From Actinomycetes bacterium (GTDB taxonomy: Bacteria; Actinomycetota; Acidimicrobiia; Acidimicrobiales; Palsa-688): a DNA stretch of 24,536 bases. The notes under the pieces are model-generated. The model saw only the letters and a list, made by a program, of their open reading frames with translations, was not told the origin of the DNA and did no database searches. The stretch covers positions 1 to 24,536 of the forward strand of contig JAKAZH010000003.1 in the NCBI GenBank assembly GCA_021815935.1. Direction: 5' to 3'. Below, in pieces: positions 1 to 6,006 of the stretch (within the stretch, counting starts at the first letter, position 1; each line of letters begins with the position of its first letter). The position numbers were made by a program, and so were the translations under genes.

Positions 1-99
1 TACCGTCCGTCTTCACCATGGGAATGCCCGATCGTCTTCGTCACGTGCTCTGGTCGTTCGCCTACCTCGCCGTCCGTCGAGTGCTCTCGCTCGTCCTGC
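1..99 (+). repeat. 99-bp direct repeat, copy 1 (5' part of IS)
   Basis: This stretch is identical, base for base, to 4557-4655. It covers the leader and first codons of a transposase. Identity may continue left of the window, because copy 2 has IS-like sequence upstream back to about 4520. Divergence begins at base 100 (t here, a in copy 2). Confidence 0.95.
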
Positions 100-899
100 T
101 CGTCTTGCGAATGGGCGGGTCCAAGGAGATCGAGATCCTGGTGGGCCGCCACGAGCTTGAGGTCCTGCGGCGCCAACAGCCACGGCCACCCGACTTGGGG
201 GTACCAGCGGATCCGAGGTGAGTTGCTCGTTCCCGGCGCGCAGCAGGTCCACGATCGCCCGGGTGCTGGAAGCCCGCGGCGTCGAGCCCGCACCACGGCG
301 CAGCTCTGCAACCTGGTGCAAGTTCCTCCCGCCAACAAGCCGCAGTCATCGTGGCCTGCGACTTGTTCTCGGTTGACACGATCTCGCCGCGCCGGCTTTA
401 CGTGCTCTTTTTCATCCATCACGACACGCGCCGGGTCTTCCTCGCCGGTATCACGACGAATCCCACCTGGGCGTGGGTGACCCAGGTGGCCCGCAACGTG
501 ACCGCCGAGCTTCGTGATTCCGGTATCGACGTCAAGTTCGTCTTGCGCGACCGGGACGCGAAGTTCGCCCCTGGTTTCGACGCGGTGTGGCAAGGCGAGG
601 GCGCAAGGATCCTACGAAGTCCTGTTCGGGCCCCCAAAGCGAACGCCATCGCCGAGCGGCGGGTGCGAACGGTCCGATCGGAGTGCACCGACCGTCTCTT
701 GATCGTGAACGAACGCCATCTCCGCCGGGTGCTCGACCGCTACGTGCGCCACTACAACCAGCACTGGCCGCACCGGGGCTTTGCGATGCTTGCGCAGGTC
801 CCTCGTGGAAATGCGGCGTCGCCGCCGCCAGCGAGGATCACACGCATCCGCCGCCACGAGGTTCTCGGCGGGCTGATCAACGAGTATCACGCCGCATGA
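18..899 (+). pseudogene. Decayed rve-type IS transposase
   Basis: This is a remnant of an integrase-core (DDE, rve fold) transposase. The N-terminal part reads from the ATG at 18 in one frame to about 170 (ending near HELEVLRRQ). The text then jumps to HPTWGYQRIRGELL at about 187-229, so roughly 100 residues of the usual HTH and linker region are missing. A different frame carries STIARVLEARGVEPAPRRS (about 245-305). After another shift the catalytic domain runs to 899. The DDE residues are still visible: D in VACDLFSVD, D in LRDRDAKF and E in NAIAERRV. The C-terminus (RHYNQHWPHRGF, then LGGLINEYH) is typical of the family. An internal deletion and at least two frame changes make the gene non-functional. 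The assignment to an rve-type IS is firm; the exact IS family is not settled. Confidence 0.85.
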
Positions 900-1150
900 G
901 CTGCTCGGACGGGTTTTCGGACCCTATGTGGTACGTCCGACGCTTCACGAGCTGGCTGATGGCAGGCCGAGAGCGCTGGGGACTCCGTCGTGCGCCCGCA
1001 GATCGGCATCAGACCTTGTGTCCGTTCGACCAGGTTGTCGTACGCGAACGGCATCGCTCTTCAACCGCTCCGCACGTCAGCTCGAACCATGGCATCACCT
1101 GCTAGAGTATCAGACTGGTAATCCCGACGATTTTCTGCGATAATCACGCT
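900..1150. other. Intergenic stretch between IS remnant and rloA-like gene
   Basis: These 251 bases hold no convincing coding sequence. No inverted repeat matching the presumed IS left end (TGTTGACTAGGG at 4520) was found, so the right IS terminus is lost or unrecognisable. The final 12 bases carry the promoter-like element described separately. Confidence 0.5.
1139..1150 (+). promoter_or_regulatory. Probable -10 element for a leaderless rloA-like transcript
   Basis: GATAAT at 1139-1144 lies exactly six bases before the ATG at 1151. That spacing puts the likely transcription start at or next to the A of the ATG. No Shine-Dalgarno sequence is visible upstream. The -35 region is weak (TGGTAA at 1116-1121). 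The pattern is a direct observation; leaderless transcription is inferred. Confidence 0.5.
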
Positions 1151-2503
1151 ATGACAGAGCATAGCCCTGGCCGTGACGCTTCGGTGCTCCTCGCCTTCCG
1201 GGGCGAGAACGTCCGGTCGTTCCGCGACGAGTTCGAGCTCTCCTTAGTGGCGTCAGCTCTGGCCGAGAAAGAGGTGGTGCGCCAGGTGCCCTGGCGAGGG
1301 GGCGGCCGGCTGGTTGGAGTGCTTCCGGCCGCTGGGGTGTTCGGCGCAAATGGGTCTGGCAAGTCGAACCTCGTGAAGGCGATGAACGACATGCGGACGC
1401 ACGTCTTGCATTCCTTCCGGTCTGGGAGTCCCACCGGCGGGATTCCCCGGCGGCCGTTCCTGCTCGACCCGCAGGCGCGGCAGTCGCCCTCGCGTCTCGA
1501 GGTCGATCTTGTGCTCGCTGGTGTCCGCCACGAGTACGGCTTCGTGCTCGACGACGAGCGCGTCCTCGAAGAGTGGGCTTATCGCTACCCGCACGGGAAG
1601 GCGGCGCTGCTCTTCCGGCGCCAAGGAGATCGAGTCGACCTCGGGGGGAGCGAACGGGCCAAGGGCCGAGCCGTCACCGAGCTGCTCCGGCCGAACGCCT
1701 TGTTCCTTTCGACCGCGGCGTCGGCCAACCACCCGGCGCTGCTCCCGTTGTATGGATGGTTCGGACGCAACCTGCGCCTCGCCGAGGCGCACAGCCGACC
1801 GTTCCGGCAGGCCCTGACGACTCAGCTGCTCGATCAAGATACCCAGCGCGAGCAGGTGCTCGCGCTGCTTCGGGCCGCCGACCTCGGCGTCACCGGGGCA
1901 AAGAAGCACGACCTTGACCCGGTGATGAAAGATCGCCTCCAGCGCGCCGTGCGGATCCTTGCAGGGGTCGAAGGCGAACCCAACGGCTCGGAGGAAGGCC
2001 CCGCCTTCGCTGAGCTTGGAGTCCGACTCGTCCACCGAGGCGTAGGCGGGGAGGTCGAGCTCGATGCAGGCGACGAGTCGCTCGGCACCCTCGTGTGGTT
2101 CGGCTTGGTCGGCCCAGTGATCGAAGCTCTCGCCGATGGTGCGGTGTTCCTGGCTGATGAACTCGACGCCAGCTTGCACCCCGCTCTCGTCGCCGAGCTG
2201 GTCCGCCTCTTCCAAAACCCGGCGACGAACCCCCGCCGCGCTCAGCTGGTGTTCAACTCCCACGACGCCGCGCTGCTTGGCGACTCGACGGGAGAGCGTT
2301 TGCTCGGCCGTGACCAGATTTGGTTCACCGAGAAGCGACGAGACGGCAGCACCCGCCTATATGCCCTGGCCGACCTTGACCCGCGCAAGGAGGAGGCGGT
2401 CGGTCGCCGTTACCTGTCTGGCCGTTACGGTGCGACGCCGATCCTATCGCGCCAGGAGTTCGATGCCGCAGCCGAGCTCATCGGGTCCGGCGATCGGACG
2501 TGA
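1151..2503 (+). CDS. AAA ATPase, RloA-like, putative defence protein
   Basis: This 450-residue cytoplasmic ATPase of the AAA_15/AAA_21 (SMC/ABC-like) type resembles the RloA proteins first seen inside type I restriction loci. The N-terminus (FRGENVRSFRDEFELSL) is the usual opening strand of this group. The Walker A motif GANGSGKS is at residues 65-72. A signature-like DESLGT is at 308-313, Walker B is in FLADELD (D336, E337), and the switch histidine is in FNSHD (H371). The region between Walker A and the signature is long, as expected for an inserted arm or coiled-coil segment. The stop overlaps the start of the next gene by four bases (GTGA), so the two are co-translated. By analogy with RloAB and PARIS-type pairs, it probably senses infection and controls the toxic partner; that role is inferred. 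Family assignment is strong, function moderate. Confidence 0.85.
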   Translation: MTEHSPGRDASVLLAFRGENVRSFRDEFELSLVASALAEKEVVRQVPWRGGGRLVGVLPAAGVFGANGSGKSNLVKAMNDMRTHVLHSFRSGSPTGGIPRRPFLLDPQARQSPSRLEVDLVLAGVRHEYGFVLDDERVLEEWAYRYPHGKAALLFRRQGDRVDLGGSERAKGRAVTELLRPNALFLSTAASANHPALLPLYGWFGRNLRLAEAHSRPFRQALTTQLLDQDTQREQVLALLRAADLGVTGAKKHDLDPVMKDRLQRAVRILAGVEGEPNGSEEGPAFAELGVRLVHRGVGGEVELDAGDESLGTLVWFGLVGPVIEALADGAVFLADELDASLHPALVAELVRLFQNPATNPRRAQLVFNSHDAALLGDSTGERLLGRDQIWFTEKRRDGSTRLYALADLDPRKEEAVGRRYLSGRYGATPILSRQEFDAAAELIGSGDRT

Positions 2504-3117
2504 ACCGCGGCAGGAACGGGCCGCCGCGTCGCCGCGTGTCGGCGACCGCCCGCCGCCGGGAGCTGCTCGTTCTCGTGGAGGGCCTCCGGACCGAGGAGAT
2601 GTACCTCGTCGACTGGCATCGCCGCCACAGAGACCAGGTGCGCGTCACCATCGATCCTTACCGCGCAGGCCCGCTGCAGCTGGTCGAGCGGGCGGTGGAG
2701 GCGCAGCGAGCCGAGGTCAACGACGCCAGGCGAGGAAGGGGCAGGGCCCACGATCAGATCTGGTGCGTGTTCGATCGGGACGAGCACCCCAACTTCGAAT
2801 CGGCGGTCGACCTCGCCGTTCGCCACGGCATCCGCGTCGCCGTGTCGAATCCCTGCATAGAACTCTGGTTCCTGCTGCACTTCGAGGACCAGACGGCTTT
2901 CATCGATCGCCACGATGCGCAGGCCCGCGCCGAGACGATCCTTGGCTGTTCTAAGGTTCTTAGCCCGGCAGCACTCGAGTCGCTCGCCAATCGCTATGAC
3001 GAGGCGAGGCAGCGAGCGATGAGGCTTGACGAGAAGCACTACGGCGACGGGTCGCCGCCGGGGAGCAACCCGAGCAGCGGGGTGTGGCGAGTCATTGACC
3101 AGGTCCGAAGCGCCTGA
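2500..3117 (+). CDS. RloB-like TOPRIM-fold protein, putative effector
   Basis: This 205-residue protein has the features of the RloB family. The N-terminal ELLVLVEGLRTEEMY segment carries the acidic residue of a TOPRIM-like fold (E27). An acidic pair follows in VFDRDEH (D92, D94). The family hallmark SNPCIELWFLLHF is at 116-128. The first 20 residues are very basic (RRRVSATARRRE), which may contact nucleic acid. The start is the GTG at 2500, overlapping the ATPase stop by four bases, which argues for a fixed ATPase/effector ratio. TOPRIM partners of AAA ATPases in defence systems often act as nucleases, so an RNA- or DNA-cleaving effector is plausible; the target cannot be read from the sequence. 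The length is normal for the family and no truncation is seen. Confidence 0.85.
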   Translation: MNRGRNGPPRRRVSATARRRELLVLVEGLRTEEMYLVDWHRRHRDQVRVTIDPYRAGPLQLVERAVEAQRAEVNDARRGRGRAHDQIWCVFDRDEHPNFESAVDLAVRHGIRVAVSNPCIELWFLLHFEDQTAFIDRHDAQARAETILGCSKVLSPAALESLANRYDEARQRAMRLDEKHYGDGSPPGSNPSSGVWRVIDQVRSA

Positions 3118-3279
3118 GCAGCTTAGGCTTTTCCTTCGGGTGCCGATTCGAAGGAGAATCTCTCTTTGGAACCAGGCCGGGTTTCTGGGGACTCTCTGCA
3201 GGAATGAACCCACATTGAGCAGTGCACGCGTCAAGCCCTGCATATGCACGGCCGGATGAACAGCACTTTTGGCGCCGTT

Positions 3280-3313
3280 GGGGGCATCGGTCGCGGGTTC
3301 GAGCGGATCCCCC
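3280..3313 (+). other. Hairpin around a T-arm-like sequence
   Basis: GGGGG at 3280-3284, a bulged C and ATC at 3286-3288 pair with GATCCCCC at 3306-3313. An inner CGC/GCG pair tightens the loop, which contains GGTTCGAG. No T-run follows, so it is not an obvious terminator. Confidence 0.45.
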
Positions 3314-3400
3314 GCCACTAGCTCGTCTGGTTCTTCGCGCACGTTTGCGTAGGCACAACGCTGTGACCAGCGGTTTCGTGTTGGGACTCGTGTCGAAGAT

Positions 3401-3421
3401 CCGAGTTTCTCGGGGCTTTTT
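3401..3421 (+). terminator. Candidate intrinsic terminator downstream of rloAB
   Basis: CCGAG (3401-3405), loop TTT and CTCGG (3409-3413) are followed by GGC and five T residues (3417-3421). The stem is short but has the right order for a Rho-independent stop on the plus strand. It lies 284 bases past the RloB-like stop, so the mRNA would carry a long 3' untranslated region. The sequence TTTCTCGGGGC is repeated at 3406-3416 and 3419-3429. Confidence 0.5.
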
Positions 3422-3438
3422 CTCGGGGCCTTATCAAT

Positions 3439-3462
3439 CCTGCGTACGCATGCGTATGCAGG
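3439..3462. repeat. 24-bp near-perfect palindrome
   Basis: The palindrome is centred on CATG at 3449-3452 and formed by two tandem TGCGTANGCA decamers flanked by CC and GG. Only one position pair departs from symmetry, and it would be a G-U wobble in RNA. It can form a 10-bp hairpin in RNA or a dimer binding site in DNA. Confidence 0.7.
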
Positions 3463-3480
3463 GTGTGCGCGACGAGCTGT

Positions 3481-3513
3481 GGCCGGTGAGCTGCGGTTCC
3501 GCGGCGACTGGCC
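3481..3513 (+). other. Strong GC-rich hairpin
   Basis: GGCCGGT (3481-3487) pairs with ACTGGCC (3507-3513). After a small internal bulge, GCTGCGG (3490-3496) pairs with CCGCGGC (3499-3505). Only two pairs are G-U. With no T-run after it, this looks like a structured RNA segment rather than a terminator. Confidence 0.6.
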
Positions 3514-3556
3514 TGTCGATCTCGGCGTCCGAGGCGGTCTTGTGTGTGCATGCACA

Positions 3557-3577
3557 GGGCATGCGTACGCACTGCCC
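3557..3577 (+). other. Hairpin enclosing a TGCGTACGCA decamer
   Basis: GGGCA at 3557-3561 pairs with TGCCC at 3573-3577. The enclosed TGCGTACGCA continues the stem, with one bulged C at 3572. It directly follows the palindrome TGTGCATGCACA at 3545-3556. Confidence 0.55.
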
Positions 3578-3702
3578 TGCTCAACGAGTCTCCTGTGGAA
3601 GCGCCGGTTGGAGCGGCGAGGGGCCGGGCCGTCAGTTCCAGGCTGTCGCGGATAACGCCCCATGACCGGGCAGTCCTCCGGGCGGGTCTTGTGGGACCGG
3701 CG

Positions 3703-3725
3703 GGAACCAGGGCGCGTCTGGTTCC
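3703..3725. repeat. Perfect 8-bp inverted repeat with 7-base loop
   Basis: GGAACCAG at 3703-3710 and its exact complement CTGGTTCC at 3718-3725 flank a seven-base spacer. GGAACCAG also occurs at 3168-3175 and CTGGTTC at 3327-3333, so the motif recurs across this gene-free region. Confidence 0.6.
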
Positions 3726-3832
3726 GACGATGTCCGCTGGTGGTTCCCCCTGCGGTGCGGCACCCCGAGTAACGTGAGCTTCGACGGCTACCGGCATCGG
3801 GTTCGGAGCCGGCGGCTTCCCTGTGCTCCTCC

Positions 3833-4513
3833 TCACGTGATGGCCGGGTGGGCGTAGAGGCCGGCGAGCTTGTCGTCGTTGAGCAGTAGGTAGATGCGGG
3901 TGATCTTGTCGTCGTGCTGCTCGCCGGTGAGGGCGAGGGGCATGGCGCCGTCGATCTCGACGACGAGGGCGGCTGCTCCGTTGATGGTCGCTTCTTGGAG
4001 GGCGGTCACCTCACCGCGGCGGGCGAGGTTGATGGCGAGGCGAGCCACTCGGTCCGCTCCGACGACGGGGTGGCGTGCGGCATGGTGGTCGGGACCGCCG
4101 TCGCTTATGAGCACGACGTCGGCGTCGAGAAGCTCCAAGGTGCTTTCGAGGTCGCCGGTGCTGACGGCCGTCAGGAGCCTGCGCAAAAGGCCGGGGTCGA
4201 GGTGCTGTGGTGGTGCGGGGCGTTCTTCGCGCAGCCGGCGCCGCGCCCGGGTGGCGATTTGGCGGCAGGCCGCTTCGCTCTTGCCGACAGCTGTGGCGAT
4301 GAGCGCGTAGGGCTCGCCGAACACCTCGGCGAGTAGCCACACCGCCCGTTCGGTTGGGCTCAAGCGGTCGAGCAGCATCAAGAACCCCAGCGTGAGGGAC
4401 TCGGCCATCTCGGCGTGGTCCTCTGGGGTGTGCTCGAGCGTGATCGGTTCGGGGAGCCACGGCCCGACGTAGCGCTCGCGTCGCCGGGCGCCCCGTAGGT
4501 TCCGTAAACTCGA
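3833..4513 (-). pseudogene. Truncated ECF41 (SigJ-type) sigma factor
   Basis: Reading leftward, the frame is open from about 4513 to the stop at 3833. It contains the linker YVGPWLPEPITLEH, sigma region 4 (LSPTERAVWLLAEVFGEPY and the HTH around SEAACRQIATRARRRL), and a SnoaL-like C-terminal domain with SDGG followed by HPVVG and a final NDDKLAGL. This arrangement is typical of the ECF41 group, where the C-terminal domain modulates activity. All of region 2, which binds core RNA polymerase and the -10 element, is missing. A TGA at 4516-4514 lies just upstream of the surviving homology, and an IS-like end (TGTTGACTAGGG) begins at 4520. The first in-frame ATG is at 4408, which would give a 191-residue protein without region 2. 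It is most likely a remnant cut by insertion. Confidence 0.8.
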
Positions 4514-4519
4514 TCACAC

Positions 4520-4655
4520 TGTTGACTAGGGCGTTCGCGTGCATGGCCGGTCCGGCTACCGTCCGTCTTCACCATGGGAATGCCCGATCGTCTTCGTCAC
4601 GTGCTCTGGTCGTTCGCCTACCTCGCCGTCCGTCGAGTGCTCTCGCTCGTCCTGC
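4520..4655 (+). mobile_element. Truncated IS copy (left end only)
   Basis: The fragment starts near TGTTGACTAGGG at 4520, where sigma factor homology stops, and runs to 4655. Bases 4557-4655 are identical to window bases 1-99. The piece carries only the IS leader and about 28 codons of the transposase, and is then joined to the sequence following the arsR-like gene. The left boundary is inferred from the loss of sigma homology and the TG dinucleotide common at IS ends. Confidence 0.7.
4557..4655 (+). repeat. 99-bp direct repeat, copy 2
   Basis: This is identical to 1-99 and in the same orientation. Together the copies bracket the defence operon, the palindrome-rich gap and the sigma remnant. 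Confidence 0.95.
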
Positions 4656-4669
4656 AGTTGATCAGAACT

Positions 4670-5047
4670 TCATCTACTTGACCGGCTATCAGAAGGTCTC
4701 GGCGGACGATGCTCGACGAACTCCAGGCCTTCGAGATCGGCCAAGAGTTGTCGCGATTCGGACAGCGTGGTTGTGAGGATCGCCTTTGCGACTTCCAAAA
4801 GGTCGAAGATCCGAGGATCTGTCACCGAGTAGCGCACCGTGGATCCCTCTTTACGGCTTTGCAAGACATTCGCCCGCCGGAGGACTCCGAGTTGTTGGGA
4901 CAGGTGCGAAGCCTCGAGCCCCACCTCGGGGATCAGTTCACCAACCGAACGCTCCCCGTCGCGCAGCAACTCGAGAATCCGTATACGCGCCGGATGCGCA
5001 AGCGTCTTAAAGAAGTCAGCCTTCACCTGGTAGATCGGCCGTGTCAT
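4670..5047 (-). CDS. ArsR-family winged-helix regulator
   Basis: This 125-residue transcriptional repressor has an ArsR-type winged helix. TLAHPARIRILELLRDGERSVGE gives the first helices, EASHLSQQLGVLRRANVL is the recognition helix region, and SRKEGSTVRYSVTD forms the wing. The usual ELCVC metal box is absent, so the signal may not be a soft metal; relatives of this type often sit beside anion transporters or other loci. The start is the ATG at 5047-5045, and no strong ribosome binding site precedes it. It shares the leftward direction of the metal importer operon, but 137 bases and a hairpin separate them, so it is probably transcribed alone. Its 3' end lies 14 bases from the truncated IS. 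Family is sure; target unknown. Confidence 0.85.
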   Translation of the reverse strand: MTRPIYQVKADFFKTLAHPARIRILELLRDGERSVGELIPEVGLEASHLSQQLGVLRRANVLQSRKEGSTVRYSVTDPRIFDLLEVAKAILTTTLSESRQLLADLEGLEFVEHRPPRPSDSRSSR

Positions 5048-5166
5048 AGGCGCCAGCCGTCCACGTCACCCGGGTCGCCCGGTGAGGTCGCCGAGCGGCC
5101 TGTGCTTGGGAGACTCCTATCGGGCTCTGAAGAAGACATCAACTGGTCAAGTTATCAGCTGCTTCG

Positions 5167-5181
5167 AGGCGCTTCGCGCCT
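5167..5181 (-). terminator. Hairpin just after the last permease gene
   Basis: AGGCGC (5167-5172), TTC and GCGCCT (5176-5181) form a perfect six-pair stem with a three-base loop, three bases past the permease stop. There is no T-run on the minus strand, so termination efficiency is uncertain, but its position suits the end of the importer operon. Confidence 0.4.
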
Positions 5182-5184
5182 GCC

Positions 5185-6006
5185 TCAGCCAGGTTGGCTG
5201 ATTGTGGTGTGTCGGGAGGCTCGTGAGCTCCCTGCGGTCGCGAGCCGGGCAGCTACGTAGACGAGAGCGGCTATTGCACCTACGAAGAAGCCTACTGGCC
5301 AGCCCGAGCTGTAGGAAAGAGCGACCGCCGACCAGACGATTGTGACTGCTAGAACCGTCGACAAGACCAAGGCGACGGAGGGTCTGGGACTGACAAGCTG
5401 AGCGGCTGCGGCGGGGCCGACCATCAACGTGAACACGAGCAAGGTGCCGACCACCGGTACAGCCATGGCCGTGGCGAGCCCGAGAATCGCAAGGAAGACG
5501 AGGTCAGCTCGCCGGGGCGAGATGCCCAGGGCATGGCCGAGGTCCTCGTCGACGCTGGTGAGCAAAAGCGGGCGGAAGGTGACGCCGATGGAAACCAGGC
5601 ACAGCGCTGCTAGAAGGACCAAGAAGGCGACCTCCGACGAGCTGACGCCCAGGATCTGACCGAAGAGAAGAGACTCGACTTCGGGGGCGTACTCGCTGGT
5701 CCTGCTGAGAAACAGCGCTCCGAGGCCGAGCAGGACTACCAGAGCTAAGGCGGTCGCGATGTCCCTGCGGGCTTTTCGCCCGATCCATGTGATCCCCGCC
5801 ACGCCAACGGCGGTGAAGGCGACCAGGCCGCCCAGGGTGCTCGTGCCGAGTAGGAGGGCAGCCGCGGCGCCGGGAAACGCCCCGACAGGAAGTGCGTGGG
5901 CGGCAAAGGACGCTCCGCGCGCAACGACGAAGAAGCCGACCACACCGGCGAGGACAGCGATGATGGAGCCAGCCAGCCATGTGTTCACCATGAAGCTCGA
6001 GAACAT
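5185..6006 (-). CDS. Metal ABC transporter permease (ABC-3 family), second subunit
   Basis: This 273-residue integral membrane protein belongs to the Zn/Mn importer permease family (ZnuB-like). Hydrophobic segments run through most of it, from WLAGSIIAVLAGVVGFFVVA to GFFVGAIAALVYVAA. The family core is recognisable in GISPRRADLVFLAILGLATAMAVPVVGTLLV. The start is the ATG at 6006-6004, which overlaps the stop of the preceding permease as TGATG. Longer upstream reading would lie wholly inside that gene. It most likely forms a heterodimer with the adjacent permease. No truncation is seen. Zinc versus manganese cannot be decided from this protein. Confidence 0.88.
   Translation of the reverse strand: MFSSFMVNTWLAGSIIAVLAGVVGFFVVARGASFAAHALPVGAFPGAAAALLLGTSTLGGLVAFTAVGVAGITWIGRKARRDIATALALVVLLGLGALFLSRTSEYAPEVESLLFGQILGVSSSEVAFLVLLAALCLVSIGVTFRPLLLTSVDEDLGHALGISPRRADLVFLAILGLATAMAVPVVGTLLVFTLMVGPAAAAQLVSPRPSVALVLSTVLAVTIVWSAVALSYSSGWPVGFFVGAIAALVYVAARLATAGSSRASRHTTISQPG

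Larger units (their letters stand above)
3239..3571. repeat. Cluster of five TGCRTANGCA decamers
   Basis: TGCATATGCA is at 3239-3248, TGCGTAGGCA at 3346-3355, TGCGTACGCA at 3441-3450, TGCGTATGCA at 3451-3460 and TGCGTACGCA again at 3562-3571. Two sequence types among these (TGCATATGCA, TGCGTACGCA) are perfect palindromes. A related 12-base palindrome, TGTGCATGCACA, is at 3545-3556. Apart from the tandem pair, spacing is roughly 95-111 bases. Clustered palindromes like this usually mark sites for a dimeric DNA-binding protein; none is identified. Confidence 0.75.
3118..3832. other. 715-bp gene-free region rich in palindromes and hairpins
   Basis: No convincing gene is present. An open frame at 3222-3665 has no ribosome binding site and a low-complexity translation. 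Instead there are five TGCRTANGCA decamers (3239, 3346, 3441, 3451, 3562), hairpins at 3280-3313, 3439-3462, 3481-3513, 3557-3577 and 3703-3725, and a terminator-like stem with a T-run at 3401-3421. The motif GGAACCAG or its complement occurs four times. The region lies between a defence-like operon and a truncated sigma factor gene, so it may be regulatory, encode an RNA, or be a mobile-element scar. Confidence 0.6.

Noticed and set aside
121..1634. The shared 14-mer CCAAGGAGATCGAG at 121 and 1621
   Set aside because: Flanking bases differ completely and the two copies code in unrelated genes; it is probably chance.
1253..2263. Long minus-strand open frame opposite the AAA ATPase gene
   Set aside because: It is a shadow of the real gene in high-GC sequence, and the plus strand carries all ATPase motifs.
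3286..3320. A tRNA-like 3' end (GCGGGTTCGAG followed by CCCCCGCCAC) that could mark a tRNA or tmRNA attachment site
   Set aside because: The T-stem does not pair in the normal register, no anticodon or acceptor partner is found upstream, and the sequence is better explained by the hairpin at 3280-3313.
3222..3665. A 147-codon open frame with two loosely similar internal segments
   Set aside because: It has no ribosome binding site or family resemblance, is rich in R, S and C as expected of random high-GC frames, and overlaps the hairpin cluster.
5138..5156. Short inverted repeat AACT...AGTT upstream of the arsR-like gene as an operator
   Set aside because: It has only four paired bases per arm, with no extension of symmetry and about 90 bases from the start codon.
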